Origin: Massilia sp. METH4
Lineage (GTDB): Bacteria; Pseudomonadota; Gammaproteobacteria; Burkholderiales; Burkholderiaceae_D
Assembly (NCBI RefSeq): GCF_037094685.1
Contig: NZ_CP146614.1
Span: forward strand, 744,001-808,000
Direction of reading: 5' to 3'
Length of the DNA: 64,000 nucleotides
The translations under genes and the position numbers were made by a program. Below the pieces are notes generated by a model that was not told where the DNA came from, searched no databases, and saw only the letters and a program-made list of their open reading frames with translations. Below are positions 16,764 through 25,927 of this stretch, one piece after another. How positions within the stretch are numbered: the stretch's first letter is position 1; each line of letters opens with the position of its first letter.

Positions 16764-18122
16764 TTACGCCGCTCCAACGTTTTTTACCAGCAGAGGCTGT
16801 GGCGGCTCTTCCTGTTCGGTTTCGTCGTCATGCACCTCCACTTCACGGCCCGGCAGTACCAGGTTCAGCACCACGGCCATGATGGCGCCCGTGCTGATGC
16901 CGGAACCGAAGATTTCCTTCACGATTGCCGGCATCTGCGCCAGCAGTTCCGGGCGGGCGCTCACGGCCAGGCCGCAACCGAGCGACACGGCGATGATCAG
17001 GCCGTTGCGCTTGTTGTGCTCCACATTGGCCAGCATTTGCACGCCGGCGGCCAGGATCATGGCGAACATCATCAGGCCGGCACCGCCGAGCACGGGTTGC
17101 GGGATCGTGACGACGACCGCGCCCAGCACCGGGAACAGGCCCGCCAGCAGCAGGAACGCGCCGGTCAGCGCCACCACGTGGCGGCTGGCCACGCCGGTCA
17201 GCGAGATCACGCCCACGTTCTGTGCGAAGGTGGAGACGGCCGGGCTGCCCAGCACGGAAACGAAGGCCGAACCGAGGCCGTCGCACAGCACGCCGCGGCA
17301 CAGGTGCTTGCCGCGCACTTTCGTGTTGGTGGCCGTGCCGAGCGCCATGAAGGTGCCGGTGGTTTCCACGATCGTGACCACATAGGCCAGGCCCATCGCC
17401 AGGATGCCGCTGATCGGGAACGTCATGCCGTATTGCAGCGGTTGCGGCAGCGCGAACGTGGCAGCCTTGTGCACGGAGGTGAAGTCCACCAGGCCGAACG
17501 CCAGGCAGACCACATAGCCGATGGCCATGCCGATCACGACGGCGGCCGCGGAAATGATGCCCTTGCCGAACTGCACCAGGCCAATCACGGTGACCAGCAC
17601 GAACAGCGCGATGCCCAGGTTGATCGGGGCGGCGTAGTTGGCGGCGCCCTTGCCGCCCGCGGCCCAGTCGATCGCGACCGGCACGAGCGACAGGCCGATC
17701 ATCGTGACGACGACGGCGGTAACGGTGTGCGGGAACAGCTTGCGGATCTGCGGCATGAAGAAGCTGCCGACGATCATGATCGCCGAGCCGGCCAACGAAG
17801 AACCGAGGATGCCGGGCACGCCATGCTCGAAGCCGATGGTGATGGCCGCGCCGACGAAGGCGAAGCTGGTGCCCATGACGCACGGCAGGCGGATGCCGAC
17901 CGGGCCCACGCCCTTGCACTGGATGATGGTGACGATGCCCGAGCCGAGCAACGCGGCATTGACGAGCGCGACGATCTGGTCGGCCGGCAGTTTCAGGACC
18001 GCGCCGATGACCAGGGGAACCGCGATGATGCCGCCCAGCGCGGCGAGCATGTGCTGGGCAGCCAGCAAGGTGGTGGTGAGCAGCGGCGGACGGTCGTCGA
18101 CCTGGTATAGCAGGTTGTTCAT
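16764..18122 (-). CDS. NCS2 family xanthine/uracil permease
   Basis: 452 aa, about 12-14 TM helices. Nucleobase:cation symporter-2 features include QHMLAALGGIIAVPLVIG in the first helix, the GIRLPCVMGTSFAF segment, the NCS2 signature region around GLGSAFVSVLGSPAVSTFAQNVGVISLTGVASR, and the IPQPVLGGAGLMMFAMI helix. The lineage is closer to xanthine/urate (UacT/XanQ) than to uracil carriers. Start is the ATG MNNLLYQ with GGAG six bases upstream; a TTG four codons earlier overlaps that site. It feeds purines to the deaminases on both sides. Confidence 0.88.
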   Translation of the reverse strand: MNNLLYQVDDRPPLLTTTLLAAQHMLAALGGIIAVPLVIGAVLKLPADQIVALVNAALLGSGIVTIIQCKGVGPVGIRLPCVMGTSFAFVGAAITIGFEHGVPGILGSSLAGSAIMIVGSFFMPQIRKLFPHTVTAVVVTMIGLSLVPVAIDWAAGGKGAANYAAPINLGIALFVLVTVIGLVQFGKGIISAAAVVIGMAIGYVVCLAFGLVDFTSVHKAATFALPQPLQYGMTFPISGILAMGLAYVVTIVETTGTFMALGTATNTKVRGKHLCRGVLCDGLGSAFVSVLGSPAVSTFAQNVGVISLTGVASRHVVALTGAFLLLAGLFPVLGAVVVTIPQPVLGGAGLMMFAMILAAGVQMLANVEHNKRNGLIIAVSLGCGLAVSARPELLAQMPAIVKEIFGSGISTGAIMAVVLNLVLPGREVEVHDDETEQEEPPQPLLVKNVGAA

Positions 18123-18543
18123 CTGTGTCTCCAAGATGTTGTGTGTGAACTACTGTTCGGTGCTTCGGCATCCTCGCTTGCAGATCTGCGCCTGCTGGGT
18201 ATGTCGAGGTCTGGCATATGCGGGGATGAGGTTCGGCACAGCCGGCGCCCGGGTACGGGTACCGGTTGGCGCGCGAGCAAGCCTCTTATCGGGCCTGCTT
18301 CGCATCGACGGCTCATCCGCGGATGCTTCGGCACTGCTCTGTGGCAGCTCTAATGGGAAGCCATGGTGCCCAGTCGCGAAAAAGTTGTCAACAGATTTTG
18401 TATACAATTTCGTGCATGGGCGGTATCGCGGGAGGCGCACCTCACGCCCTTGGCTGCACGTAGCCAAGGCTCGCGCCGGGACGTGATCGCAGGCGCATGG
18501 CCGCGTATATTACTGCTTGAAAAACAACAACGGAGCCCGAGAC
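18123..18543. other. regulatory spacer between permease and DUF1801 genes
   Basis: About 420 bases with no supported gene. Holds the divergent promoters of the two flanking genes and a GntR-type palindrome. The 3' part also has GGAG eight bases before the DUF1801 start. Confidence 0.5.
18398..18407. promoter_or_regulatory. candidate GntR-type operator TTGTATACAA
   Basis: Perfect 10 bp palindrome that fits the GT-N2-AC core recognised by GntR regulators. On the minus strand a TTGACA hexamer (18384-18389) lies close by, reading towards the permease. Which regulator binds is inferred only from proximity to the FCD-type GntR gene. Confidence 0.45.
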
Positions 18544-18951
18544 ATGACCGATACCGCTACCACCTCCCCCAGCAGCCTGATCGACGCCCGTATTGCGGAA
18601 TTGAACGACTGGCGCGGCGAAACGCTGGCGCGCGTGCGCGCCGCCATCCGGCAGGCCGATCCGGGCGTCGTCGAGGAATGGAAATGGAATGTGCCCGTCT
18701 GGTCGCACGGCGGCATCCTGTGCACGGGCGAAACCTACAAGAAGGCCGTGAAGCTGACGTTCGCCAAGGGGGCCGCCCTGCCCGATCCGGCCGGCCTGTT
18801 CAATTCCAGCCTGGAGGGCAATACGCGGCGCGCGATCGACATCCACGAGGGAGAGACGATCGATGCCGCGGCCTTGCAGGCGCTGATCCGGGCCGCCATC
18901 GTGCACAATGCGGCCGCCGGCAAGAAGGCGCGCAAACCGGCAGGCGCATGA
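18544..18951 (+). CDS. DUF1801 domain-containing protein
   Basis: 135 aa soluble protein. VRAAIRQADPGVVEEWKWNVPVW and HGGILCTGETYKKAVKLTFAKGA, then IDIHEGE, are characteristic of the DUF1801 (YdhG-like) family. Function unknown. The start has GGAG upstream. It ends in a KKARK-rich tail just before a minisatellite. Confidence 0.85.
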   Translation: MTDTATTSPSSLIDARIAELNDWRGETLARVRAAIRQADPGVVEEWKWNVPVWSHGGILCTGETYKKAVKLTFAKGAALPDPAGLFNSSLEGNTRRAIDIHEGETIDAAALQALIRAAIVHNAAAGKKARKPAGA

Positions 18952-18972
18952 GTACGCGGCGCACACCCGGAT

Positions 18973-19091
18973 AAGCACGCCAATAAGCACGCCGATATGC
19001 ACGCCAATAAAGCACGCCGATAAAGCACGCCGATAAAGCACGCCGATGAGCACGTCAATAAATACGCGGCTAAGCACGCGGACTAGCACGC
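18973..19091. repeat. minisatellite, about ten 12-13 bp units
   Basis: Degenerate tandem array of the unit AAGCACGCCGATA, with variants such as AAGCACGCCAAT, GAGCACGTCAAT and AAATACGCGGCT. Three consecutive units are identical (AAAGCACGCCGAT). The array lies between the 3' ends of DUF1801 and guanine deaminase. Confidence 0.85.
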
Positions 19092-19185
19092 AAGAGGCGC
19101 CCGGCCTGGCACGCAAACCAGCGGCAGCCAGCGCCCCGGCCGGCACGCGGACGGCACGCCGCCCGCGTGCACTGCCCGCGCGCGA

Positions 19186-20604
19186 TTACTGCCGCTTGCC
19201 CATGATATAGGTGCGCTCGACCGCGCGGTCGTCACCCAGCGTCTGCAGCACGAACAACTTTTCCTCCAGCGAGGTCGCCTTCGCCGAGCGGAACTTCAGG
19301 AGCTCGGTGGCGTTCGGATTCAGCACCACGAAGTCGGCTTCGTTGCCGGCCTTGAAGCTGCCGATCTTGTCTTCCAGGTCGAGCGCCCGGGCCGCGCCCA
19401 GCGTGGACAGGTAGAACGATTTCAATGCGGTCAGCGGCTTCTTGTCGGCCGGCGTGTCGGTGAACGCCTTGTGCAGCTGGATCACCTTGTAGGCCTCGCC
19501 CATCGTGCGCAGCGCGGAGAAGCTGGTGCCCGCGCCCACGTCGGTGCCCATGCCCACTTTCACGCCATGCTTTTCGGCCTGCTGCAGGTCGAACAGGCCG
19601 CTGCCCAGGAACAGGTTCGAGGTCGGGCAGAAGGCGATGGCCGCGCCGGTGCTGGCCAGCGACGCGAATTCGTCCTCGCGCAGGTGCACGCCGTGCGCAT
19701 AGACCGAGCGCTTGCGCGACAGGCCGAAGCTGTTGTACACGTCCAGGTAGCCAGCCGATGCGGGGAACAGTTCCTGCACCCAGGCGATCTCGCTCTTGTT
19801 CTCGGAGATGTGGGTGTGCATGTACACGTCCGGGTATTCCTGCAGCAGCTTGCCCGCCATCGTCAGCTGCTCCGGCGTGGACGTTGGCGCGAAGCGCGGC
19901 GTGACCGCGTACAGCGCGCGGCCGCGCTTGTGCCAGCGCTGGATCAGGGCCTTCGAATCGGCATACGACGTTTCCGGCGTATCGAGCAGGTAATCCGGCG
20001 CGTTCCGGTCCATCATGACCTTGCCGGCGATGATGCGCATATTGCGCGTGGCCGCTTCCTCGAACAGCGCGTCGACCGATTCCGGGTGCACGGTGCCCAT
20101 CACCAGCGCGGTGGTGGTGCCGTTCTTTACCAGTTCACCGATGAAGGTCCTGGCCACGCCGCGCGCATAGTCCTTGTTGCCGAACTGTTTTTCGGTGGGG
20201 AAGGTGTAGGTGTTCAGCCACTCCAGCAATTGCTCGCCGAAGGAACCGATCATCTCCGTCTGCGGATAGTGCACGTGGCTGTCGATGAAGCCTGGCACGA
20301 TCAGGCGGCCGCGATAATCCACTACCTGGACGTTCTGGTTCGCGGCCAGGACCGTGCTGGCCGGGCCCACCGTTTTCACCTTGCCGTCCGAGCCCACCAG
20401 CAGCACGCCATCCTCGTAGTATTCGTATGGCTGCTGCGTCACGGCCGGATCGCCGGTGAAATGCAGCACCGAGGCGCGGTACGCCACGGTGCCATAAGTG
20501 GTCTGCTGCTGTTGCTGCTGCTGTTTCTTGGCCTGGGCCGGGAATGTGGTCGCCATGGCCGCGGCGATCGCCGCGGTCAGGCATAACAGACGTGCTTTGC
20601 TCAT
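19186..20604 (-). CDS. guaD: guanine deaminase with predicted signal peptide
   Basis: 472 aa amidohydrolase. Motifs of guanine deaminases are present: VPGFIDSHVHYPQTEMIGSF, HTHISENKSEI, YAHGVHLREDE, FCPTSNLFLGSGLF and GTDVGAGTSFS. It converts guanine to xanthine. Unlike the usual cytosolic enzyme it begins with a Sec-type signal (MSKARLLCLTAAIAAAMATT, then FPAQA) and a run of seven glutamines at residues 28-34, so periplasmic location is predicted. GGAG lies five bases before the start used here; a longer N-terminus would hide the signal. Works with the xanthine permease and 8-oxoguanine deaminase nearby. Confidence 0.87.
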   Translation of the reverse strand: MSKARLLCLTAAIAAAMATTFPAQAKKQQQQQQQTTYGTVAYRASVLHFTGDPAVTQQPYEYYEDGVLLVGSDGKVKTVGPASTVLAANQNVQVVDYRGRLIVPGFIDSHVHYPQTEMIGSFGEQLLEWLNTYTFPTEKQFGNKDYARGVARTFIGELVKNGTTTALVMGTVHPESVDALFEEAATRNMRIIAGKVMMDRNAPDYLLDTPETSYADSKALIQRWHKRGRALYAVTPRFAPTSTPEQLTMAGKLLQEYPDVYMHTHISENKSEIAWVQELFPASAGYLDVYNSFGLSRKRSVYAHGVHLREDEFASLASTGAAIAFCPTSNLFLGSGLFDLQQAEKHGVKVGMGTDVGAGTSFSALRTMGEAYKVIQLHKAFTDTPADKKPLTALKSFYLSTLGAARALDLEDKIGSFKAGNEADFVVLNPNATELLKFRSAKATSLEEKLFVLQTLGDDRAVERTYIMGKRQ

Positions 20605-20952
20605 ATAGTCTCCAATCATGAGATGGGTGATGGTGCTTTTGCGCACCTTTTTATGGTTGATGCAGAAGTCCCCCCTGCCGGGGCTTGCAGCCCCTCTTCA
20701 AGCGTTGCGCGAGAGGCGCAGCCGCGTGGCCATGGCGGCGGCCACGTGTCGTACCGTGTGTCCGTACTGTTGTGGAACCGGCGTGACGGCCGGTGCGCAG
20801 CGTGAGGAGATGCGTTGCCGGAACCGGCAGCCGCGGGAAGAGAATGTACCGGCAGAACCCAGCCGTCTTATATGTTTCCCAATATCATGATTATCAGCAC
20901 GAAGGGCTGGCGGGGTCGGGAAAACACGCTTCCCTGCGCTGCCCTTGCCATG
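20605..20952. other. spacer upstream of guaD, nothing recognised
   Basis: About 350 bases between the M23 peptidase stop and the guaD start, same strand. No gene is supported. It should carry the guaD promoter; I see no convincing terminator for the upstream gene. Confidence 0.45.
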
Positions 20953-21465
20953 TCAGCGCAGCAGCGGATAGGGATTGATCGCGCCGCCGATCTCGTACAC
21001 GCCGTAGTGCAGGTGTGGCGGCGTGCCTTGCGCATTGCCGGTATTGCCAACGTAGCCCAGCACCCGGCCGGCCTCGACGCGCATGCCCGCTTCCACGTCC
21101 GCGTAGCGATCGAGGTGCGCGTAGTAATGATGCTGGCGCCCCGGCCCCAATACCCATACCACCATGCCGCCGAGACGATTCGTGCCCACCTGCGTGACGA
21201 TGCCTTCGGTCGCCGACAGCACGGGAGTACCGCGCGCGGCGAAGATATCGATGCCTTCATGCCTGCGCCCCTCGCTGCGCGCACCGTGCCAGGTATCGCG
21301 CAGCGCACGCGCCGGCACGCCCTCCACCGGCACCGGAAGCGCCAGCGGCTTGGGCATGGCGGCCAGGCGCAGCGGATACAGGACCCGTTCGATGGAAGGC
21401 GCCAAGAACTCGTAGCCCAGCAGCGCGATTACCGCCACCACGAGTATACGCAGCAACCAGCGCAC
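20953..21465 (-). CDS. membrane-anchored M23 family metallopeptidase
   Basis: 170 aa. One N-terminal TM helix (LLRILVVAVIALLGYEFL) is followed by a LytM-type peptidase domain with HEGIDIFAARGTPV, HYYAHLDRY and PPHLHYGV, which supply the zinc ligands. A periplasmic cell-wall hydrolase role follows from the family. The GTG start was chosen because AAGGA is five bases upstream and it begins one base after the TerD stop (TGACGTG), a coupled arrangement. Confidence 0.83.
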   Translation of the reverse strand: MRWLLRILVVAVIALLGYEFLAPSIERVLYPLRLAAMPKPLALPVPVEGVPARALRDTWHGARSEGRRHEGIDIFAARGTPVLSATEGIVTQVGTNRLGGMVVWVLGPGRQHHYYAHLDRYADVEAGMRVEAGRVLGYVGNTGNAQGTPPHLHYGVYEIGGAINPYPLLR

Positions 21466-21466
21466 G

Positions 21467-22696
21467 TCAGTCCTTCGAACCCCGCGCCCAGCGCAGGCCG
21501 AAACCATACTTGCGGTCCATCGCCTCGTGGTTGCTCATGCCGCCGCTGGCGGCGATATAGTCGACCAGCTTGGTCACCTGCAGCTGCCCGTCGCGGTTCT
21601 CGATCGAGGCGATGGCGCACATGCCGCCCGTGCCGCCATGATCGAGGCGCACCTCGACCGGCGCATTGCCCGGCACCTCGATCGTGACCACGCCATCGGT
21701 GGCCGCCCAGTTCGGCACGCCCCGGTAGATGAAGGTGAACACGAGGATGCGGCGGATCTGGTCGAAGTGGTCGCCGTTGATGTACAGGTTTTCGCCGTCG
21801 GCACGGGTACCGGTGCGATCGTCGCTATCGAGCTTGATGAACGGCCGGCTGTCGAAACTGCCCCACGAATCGCCCAGCGCCTGCACGCCGCCGGGCGTGC
21901 CATCGGCCAGTTGGTACAGGCAACCCAGGTCGAGATCCACGCCGTTCGCCTTCGGCGCGCCGCCGAACAGACCACCGAGCAAGCCGCCTTTCTGGGCGGG
22001 CTGCGCGCCGCCCGGCTGGCGGTTCCAGTTCAGGTTGACGCGAATGCGGCCGAAGCCGCGGCTGGCGGCGTTCTTGGCGAGCGATACCTTGTCGCCGCGC
22101 TTTTCCAGCGTCACCTTCGACAGCGAGACCTTCGGTGCGGGTGCCGGCGCGGGAGTGGGTGCGGGTGCGGGTGCGGGTGCGGGTGCGGCGACCTCGGTAC
22201 CGCCGAAATGGGCCAGCAGGGCCGACAGGCCGCCATTGAAACCCTGCCCGATCGCTCCGAAGCGCCACTGGCCCTCCTTGCGATACAGCTCGCCCAGCAT
22301 GACGGCCTTCTCGTCCTGGAAGTCGGCGCCGGACAAGGCGAAGACGGCGGCCTCGCCCAGCTTCATCGAACCGCTGCCGAGACCGCGCATGGTGCCGTTG
22401 CCGTCGATCGCGCCGGTGAACACGAGCTTGTCGATGGCCGCGGGCAGCGCGTCGAGATTCAGCTGGAATTCGGCGCGCGTGCCGGACAAGCTGGCGCGGA
22501 TCGCTCCTTCCGGACTGGCGAGCTGGTTGAAGAAGACCATATAGCGGTCGTCGGACAGCTTGCCGGCCGCATCGACGCCGAAGCACGCCAGGTCGATCGA
22601 CAGGCCGTTGCCGGGCAGGTCGATCGCCACGTTGAATGCACCGTGCAGGCCGAGGTCGGACAGCTTGGCCTTCTGGCCGCGGATGAAGGTTTTCAT
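21467..22696 (-). CDS. double TerD-domain protein (tellurium resistance/stress family)
   Basis: 409 aa. First TerD domain at about 1-165 and a second at about 190-409, joined by an Ala-Pro linker (residues 170-189) encoded by hexamer repeats. KVSLSKVTLEKRGDKVSL begins the second domain, and FFNQLASPEGAIR, VFTGAID, VDLDLGCLY, DGENLYINGD and RRILVFTFIYRG are TerD strands. Members bind calcium and are linked to tellurite, phage and membrane stress. GGAAG lies before the ATG chosen; longer N-termini lack a site. Coupled to an M23 peptidase. TerB/C/Z partners are not in the window. Confidence 0.83.
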   Translation of the reverse strand: MKTFIRGQKAKLSDLGLHGAFNVAIDLPGNGLSIDLACFGVDAAGKLSDDRYMVFFNQLASPEGAIRASLSGTRAEFQLNLDALPAAIDKLVFTGAIDGNGTMRGLGSGSMKLGEAAVFALSGADFQDEKAVMLGELYRKEGQWRFGAIGQGFNGGLSALLAHFGGTEVAAPAPAPAPAPTPAPAPAPKVSLSKVTLEKRGDKVSLAKNAASRGFGRIRVNLNWNRQPGGAQPAQKGGLLGGLFGGAPKANGVDLDLGCLYQLADGTPGGVQALGDSWGSFDSRPFIKLDSDDRTGTRADGENLYINGDHFDQIRRILVFTFIYRGVPNWAATDGVVTIEVPGNAPVEVRLDHGGTGGMCAIASIENRDGQLQVTKLVDYIAASGGMSNHEAMDRKYGFGLRWARGSKD

Positions 22697-22937
22697 GGGT
22701 CGCTTCCGTGTGATGAATGCAGGAAGCGATGATGGTAAGGCATGCGGCGGTCGAACCGCCAGCAATGCCGGGCTCGACCGATACCAAATTTCTGCGCGGA
22801 AAATTTGCTGCATTGCAGAAAGACAGTTGCGTTCAGATGGTTTCTCTGAACCGTAAGCAACCGGTAAGCAAGGGTACTTAGGATCGATCGTGGCTGGTTG
22901 CAAAGCTGGCGATTACTAAAACGATTGGAGACAAGAA

Positions 22938-23291
22938 ATGGAACAAGACATTGTTCAGCGGGTCAAGAATGATCCGAATTACCACAAGCTGGTGAAGACC
23001 CGCTCGAGCTACGGCTGGAAGCTCACCTGGGCCGTCATGATCGCGTACTACGGCTTCACCGCGCTGAACGCCTTCGACAAGGAATTCATGGCCGCCAAGA
23101 TCGGCGAGGGAGTCATGTCGCGCGGCGTGCCGCTCGGCCTGTTCGTGATCCTGTTTACCGTGGCGGTCACGGGCATCTACGTGCGCCGCGCGAACCGTGA
23201 ATTCGACGCGCTGACGGAAGCCATCCACAAGAACGCCGCCGCTGGCAAGACCGCCAGCGCGAACGCTGCCCAGACCGAAGAGGTGCGTTGA
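22938..23291 (+). CDS. DUF485 (YjcH-like) inner-membrane protein
   Basis: 117 aa with two TM helices (about 28-47 and 65-87). [21 protein letters not shown] and the [24 protein letters not shown] segment identify DUF485. Members are encoded with ActP in one operon, as in E. coli acs-yjcH-actP. GGAG is seven bases upstream. Its stop overlaps the actP start by one base. Confidence 0.9.
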   Translation: MEQDIVQRVKNDPNYHKLVKTRSSYGWKLTWAVMIAYYGFTALNAFDKEFMAAKIGEGVMSRGVPLGLFVILFTVAVTGIYVRRANREFDALTEAIHKNAAAGKTASANAAQTEEVR

Positions 23292-24958
23292 TGAACACCT
23301 TCCGTCTCGTTTCCGCCGCCGGCGCCCTGGCCTCCCTGGCCGTGGCCGGCAGCGCCCTCGCGGCGCCCGACCTGGGCGAAGCCACCAAGCAAGCCACCAA
23401 CTGGACCGCGATCATGATGTTCGCCGCGTTCGTGGTGCTCACGCTGTTCATCACCAAGTGGGCCGCCAAGCGCACCCGCTCGGCCTCGGACTTCTACACG
23501 GCCGGCGGCGGCATCACCGGTTTCCAGAACGGCCTGGCGATCGCGGGCGACTTCATGTCGGCCGCCTCGTTCCTCGGCATTTCCGCCGCCGTGTTCATCA
23601 ACGGCTTCGACGGCCTGATCTATGCGATCGGCTTCCTGGTCGGCTGGCCGGTACTCACGTTCCTGATGGCCGAGCGCCTGCGCAACCTGGGCCGCTTCAC
23701 CTTCGCCGACGTGGCCGCTTACCGCTTCGCGCAAAAGCCGGTGCGCATGTTCGCCGCTTCCGGCACGCTGGTCGTGGTGCTGTTCTACCTGATCGCCCAG
23801 ATGGTCGGTGCCGGCCAGCTGATCAAGCTGCTGTTCGGCCTGGACTACTGGATCGCCGTGGTGCTGGTGGGCGTGCTGATGATGGTCTACGTGCTGTTCG
23901 GCGGCATGACCGCCACGACCTGGGTGCAGATCATCAAGGCCGTGATGCTGCTGGGCGCGACGAGCTACATGGCGTTCGCCGTGCTGGCGATGTATGACTT
24001 CAGCCCCTCGCAGCTGTTCGGCAAGGCCGTGGAAGTGCACGCCAAGGGCGACGCGATCATGGGCCCGGGCGGCTTCATCAAGGACCCCATCTCCGGCATC
24101 TCGTTCGGCATGGCGCTCATGTTCGGCACCGCCGGCCTGCCGCACATCCTGATGCGCTTCTTCACCGTGCCGAGCGCCAAGGAAGCGCGCAAGTCGGTGC
24201 TGTGGGCCACCACCTGGATCGGCTACTTCTACGTGCTGGTGTTCGTGATCGGCTTCGGCGCGATCGTGCTGGTCGGTACCAACCCCGACTTCAAGGACGG
24301 CGCCGGCAAGCTGCTGGGCGGCGACAACATGGCGGCCGTGCACCTGGCGAAAGCCGTGGGCGGCGACATCTTCCTGGGCTTCATCTCGGCGGTGGCCTTC
24401 GCGACCATCCTGGCCGTGGTAGCCGGCCTGACGCTCTCCGGCGCCTCGGCCGTGTCGCACGACCTGTACGCCACCGTGGTCAAGAAGGGCAAGCCGGCGC
24501 CGGGCAGCGAGCTGCGCGTGTCGAAACTCACCACGATGGTGCTGGGCGTGATCGCCGTGCTGCTGGGTATCGTGTTCGAGAAGCAGAACGTGGCCTTCAT
24601 GGTATCGCTGGCCTTTGCCATTGCCGCCTCGGCGAACTTCCCGGTGCTGTTCATGTCCGTCCTGTGGAGCAAGTGCACCACGCGCGGCGCCACCGTCGGC
24701 GGCTTCCTCGGCCTGATCACGGCCGTCACGCTGACCGTGCTGTCGAAATCCGTGTGGGTCGACGTGTTCCACAACGAAGCGGCGATCTTCCCGTACACCT
24801 CGCCGGCGCTGTTCTCGATGACCGCGGGCTTCCTGGGCATCTACATCGTGTCGCTGCTGGACAAGAGCAAGCGCGCCGCCATCGACCGCGCCGGCTTCGA
24901 GGCGCAGGAAGTGCGCTCGGAAACCGGTATCGGTGCCGCCGCCGCGTCGGCACACTGA
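23291..24958 (+). CDS. actP: cation/acetate symporter
   Basis: 555 aa sodium:solute symporter with a leading hydrophobic signal (ends near SALAAPD) and about 13 TM helices. [33 protein letters not shown] and the [15 protein letters not shown] motif are ActP hallmarks. It takes up acetate and other short carboxylates with a cation. The ATG overlaps the DUF485 stop (TGATG), and GAGG is seven bases before it; a TTG one codon upstream is an alternative. Followed by a strong terminator. Confidence 0.92.
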   Translation: MNTFRLVSAAGALASLAVAGSALAAPDLGEATKQATNWTAIMMFAAFVVLTLFITKWAAKRTRSASDFYTAGGGITGFQNGLAIAGDFMSAASFLGISAAVFINGFDGLIYAIGFLVGWPVLTFLMAERLRNLGRFTFADVAAYRFAQKPVRMFAASGTLVVVLFYLIAQMVGAGQLIKLLFGLDYWIAVVLVGVLMMVYVLFGGMTATTWVQIIKAVMLLGATSYMAFAVLAMYDFSPSQLFGKAVEVHAKGDAIMGPGGFIKDPISGISFGMALMFGTAGLPHILMRFFTVPSAKEARKSVLWATTWIGYFYVLVFVIGFGAIVLVGTNPDFKDGAGKLLGGDNMAAVHLAKAVGGDIFLGFISAVAFATILAVVAGLTLSGASAVSHDLYATVVKKGKPAPGSELRVSKLTTMVLGVIAVLLGIVFEKQNVAFMVSLAFAIAASANFPVLFMSVLWSKCTTRGATVGGFLGLITAVTLTVLSKSVWVDVFHNEAAIFPYTSPALFSMTAGFLGIYIVSLLDKSKRAAIDRAGFEAQEVRSETGIGAAAASAH

Positions 24959-24978
24959 TCGACCAAGCTGGGCTTGAC

Positions 24979-25009
24979 GGCCCGGGCGCGCGAGCGCCCG
25001 GGCCGTTTT
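24979..25009 (+). terminator. rho-independent terminator of actP
   Basis: GGCCCGGGCGC (24979-24989) pairs with GCGCCCGGGCC (24994-25004), loop GCGA, then GTTTT. Confidence 0.85.
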
Positions 25010-25024
25010 CATTTATTCACCCAT

Positions 25025-25789
25025 TCATGCGGCCAAGGCAACCTGCGCCGCTTCGCGCGTCGCCTCCATCGCCCGTAGGTAGGGGCCGGGACCGTAGCTG
25101 ATGCGTGCGACGCCTGCCTCGGCCAGCGCGCGGTTGTCGGCCATGCCGGGCAAGATCATCACGTTCAGCGGCAACTCGATCGCCTCCGCCAGTTCGGCGA
25201 TGACGGCCAGGTCGACCAGGCCGGGAACGAAGAACCCGGCGGCGCCCGCGTTGGCATAAGCCGCCGCACGCTGTTTCGCTTCGTCCAGGCCGTCGGCCGG
25301 GCGCAGCGCCGGGTCGAAGAACAGGTCCGTGCGGGCATTGATGAACAAGTCGATGCCGCGCGCGCTGGCCATGTCGCGGATCGCCGCGATGCGTTCGCAC
25401 TGCGCATCGATGCCATACAGCCCGCTGCCGCCCACTACCCTGTCCTCGAAATTGATGCCGGTGATGCCGTGTTCGACGAAGCGGGCCACATTGCCGGCAC
25501 AAGTTTGCGGATCGGCGCTGTAGCCGCCCTCCACATCGACGGTGACGGGCACGGCGACCGATCGGGCAATGCGGCCGACGACCTGCTCGACCAGCCCAAG
25601 GGGAATCGCTTCGCCATCCTCGTAGCCATGCGCCGCGGCGACGGCCCAGCTGCTGGTGCCGATCGCTTTCGCGCCTGCGCCGGCAATCGCCTTGGCGCTG
25701 CCGGCATCCCAGGCGTTATAGAGCTTCAGCGGGTCGCCCTTGCGGTGCAGGGAGGCGAAGTGGCGGGCGCGTTCTTGTTGCTGGTTCAT
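25025..25789 (-). CDS. isocitrate lyase/PEP mutase family protein
   Basis: 254 aa TIM-barrel enzyme. LYNAWDAGSAKAIAGAGAKAIGTSSWAVA, the metal site VDVEGGY, INFEDRV, INARTDLFF and a YGPGPY C-terminus fit the oxaloacetate decarboxylase/PEP mutase-like (ICL) superfamily. The KKCGH-type signature of true isocitrate lyase is absent, so that reaction is not expected. Substrate unknown. GGAGA lies upstream of the ATG MNQQQER. Divergent from an XRE regulator, which probably controls it. Confidence 0.85.
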   Translation of the reverse strand: MNQQQERARHFASLHRKGDPLKLYNAWDAGSAKAIAGAGAKAIGTSSWAVAAAHGYEDGEAIPLGLVEQVVGRIARSVAVPVTVDVEGGYSADPQTCAGNVARFVEHGITGINFEDRVVGGSGLYGIDAQCERIAAIRDMASARGIDLFINARTDLFFDPALRPADGLDEAKQRAAAYANAGAAGFFVPGLVDLAVIAELAEAIELPLNVMILPGMADNRALAEAGVARISYGPGPYLRAMEATREAAQVALAA

Positions 25790-25927
25790 GTGCAGGTCTC
25801 CTTCATCGCTGGGTTGGGAGACGCCATCATCACCCTGCCGCGCGCCGCGATCAATGACCGGGCATTGCGCATGGATATAACCTCGGAGGTTATGGAACGC
25901 CACTCGTCAATTGGTTAAGATTGCCGG

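Noticed and set aside
16618..16764. Single operon of the NCS2 permease and 8-oxoguanine deaminase
   Set aside because: A strong terminator and a repeat cluster lie between them, so one transcript is unlikely to be the main form.
18973..19091. CRISPR array
   Set aside because: 12-13 bp degenerate units without spacers; a minisatellite.
23177..25012. Long open frame antisense to actP and DUF485
   Set aside because: Shadow composition and no recognisable domain; actP is well supported.
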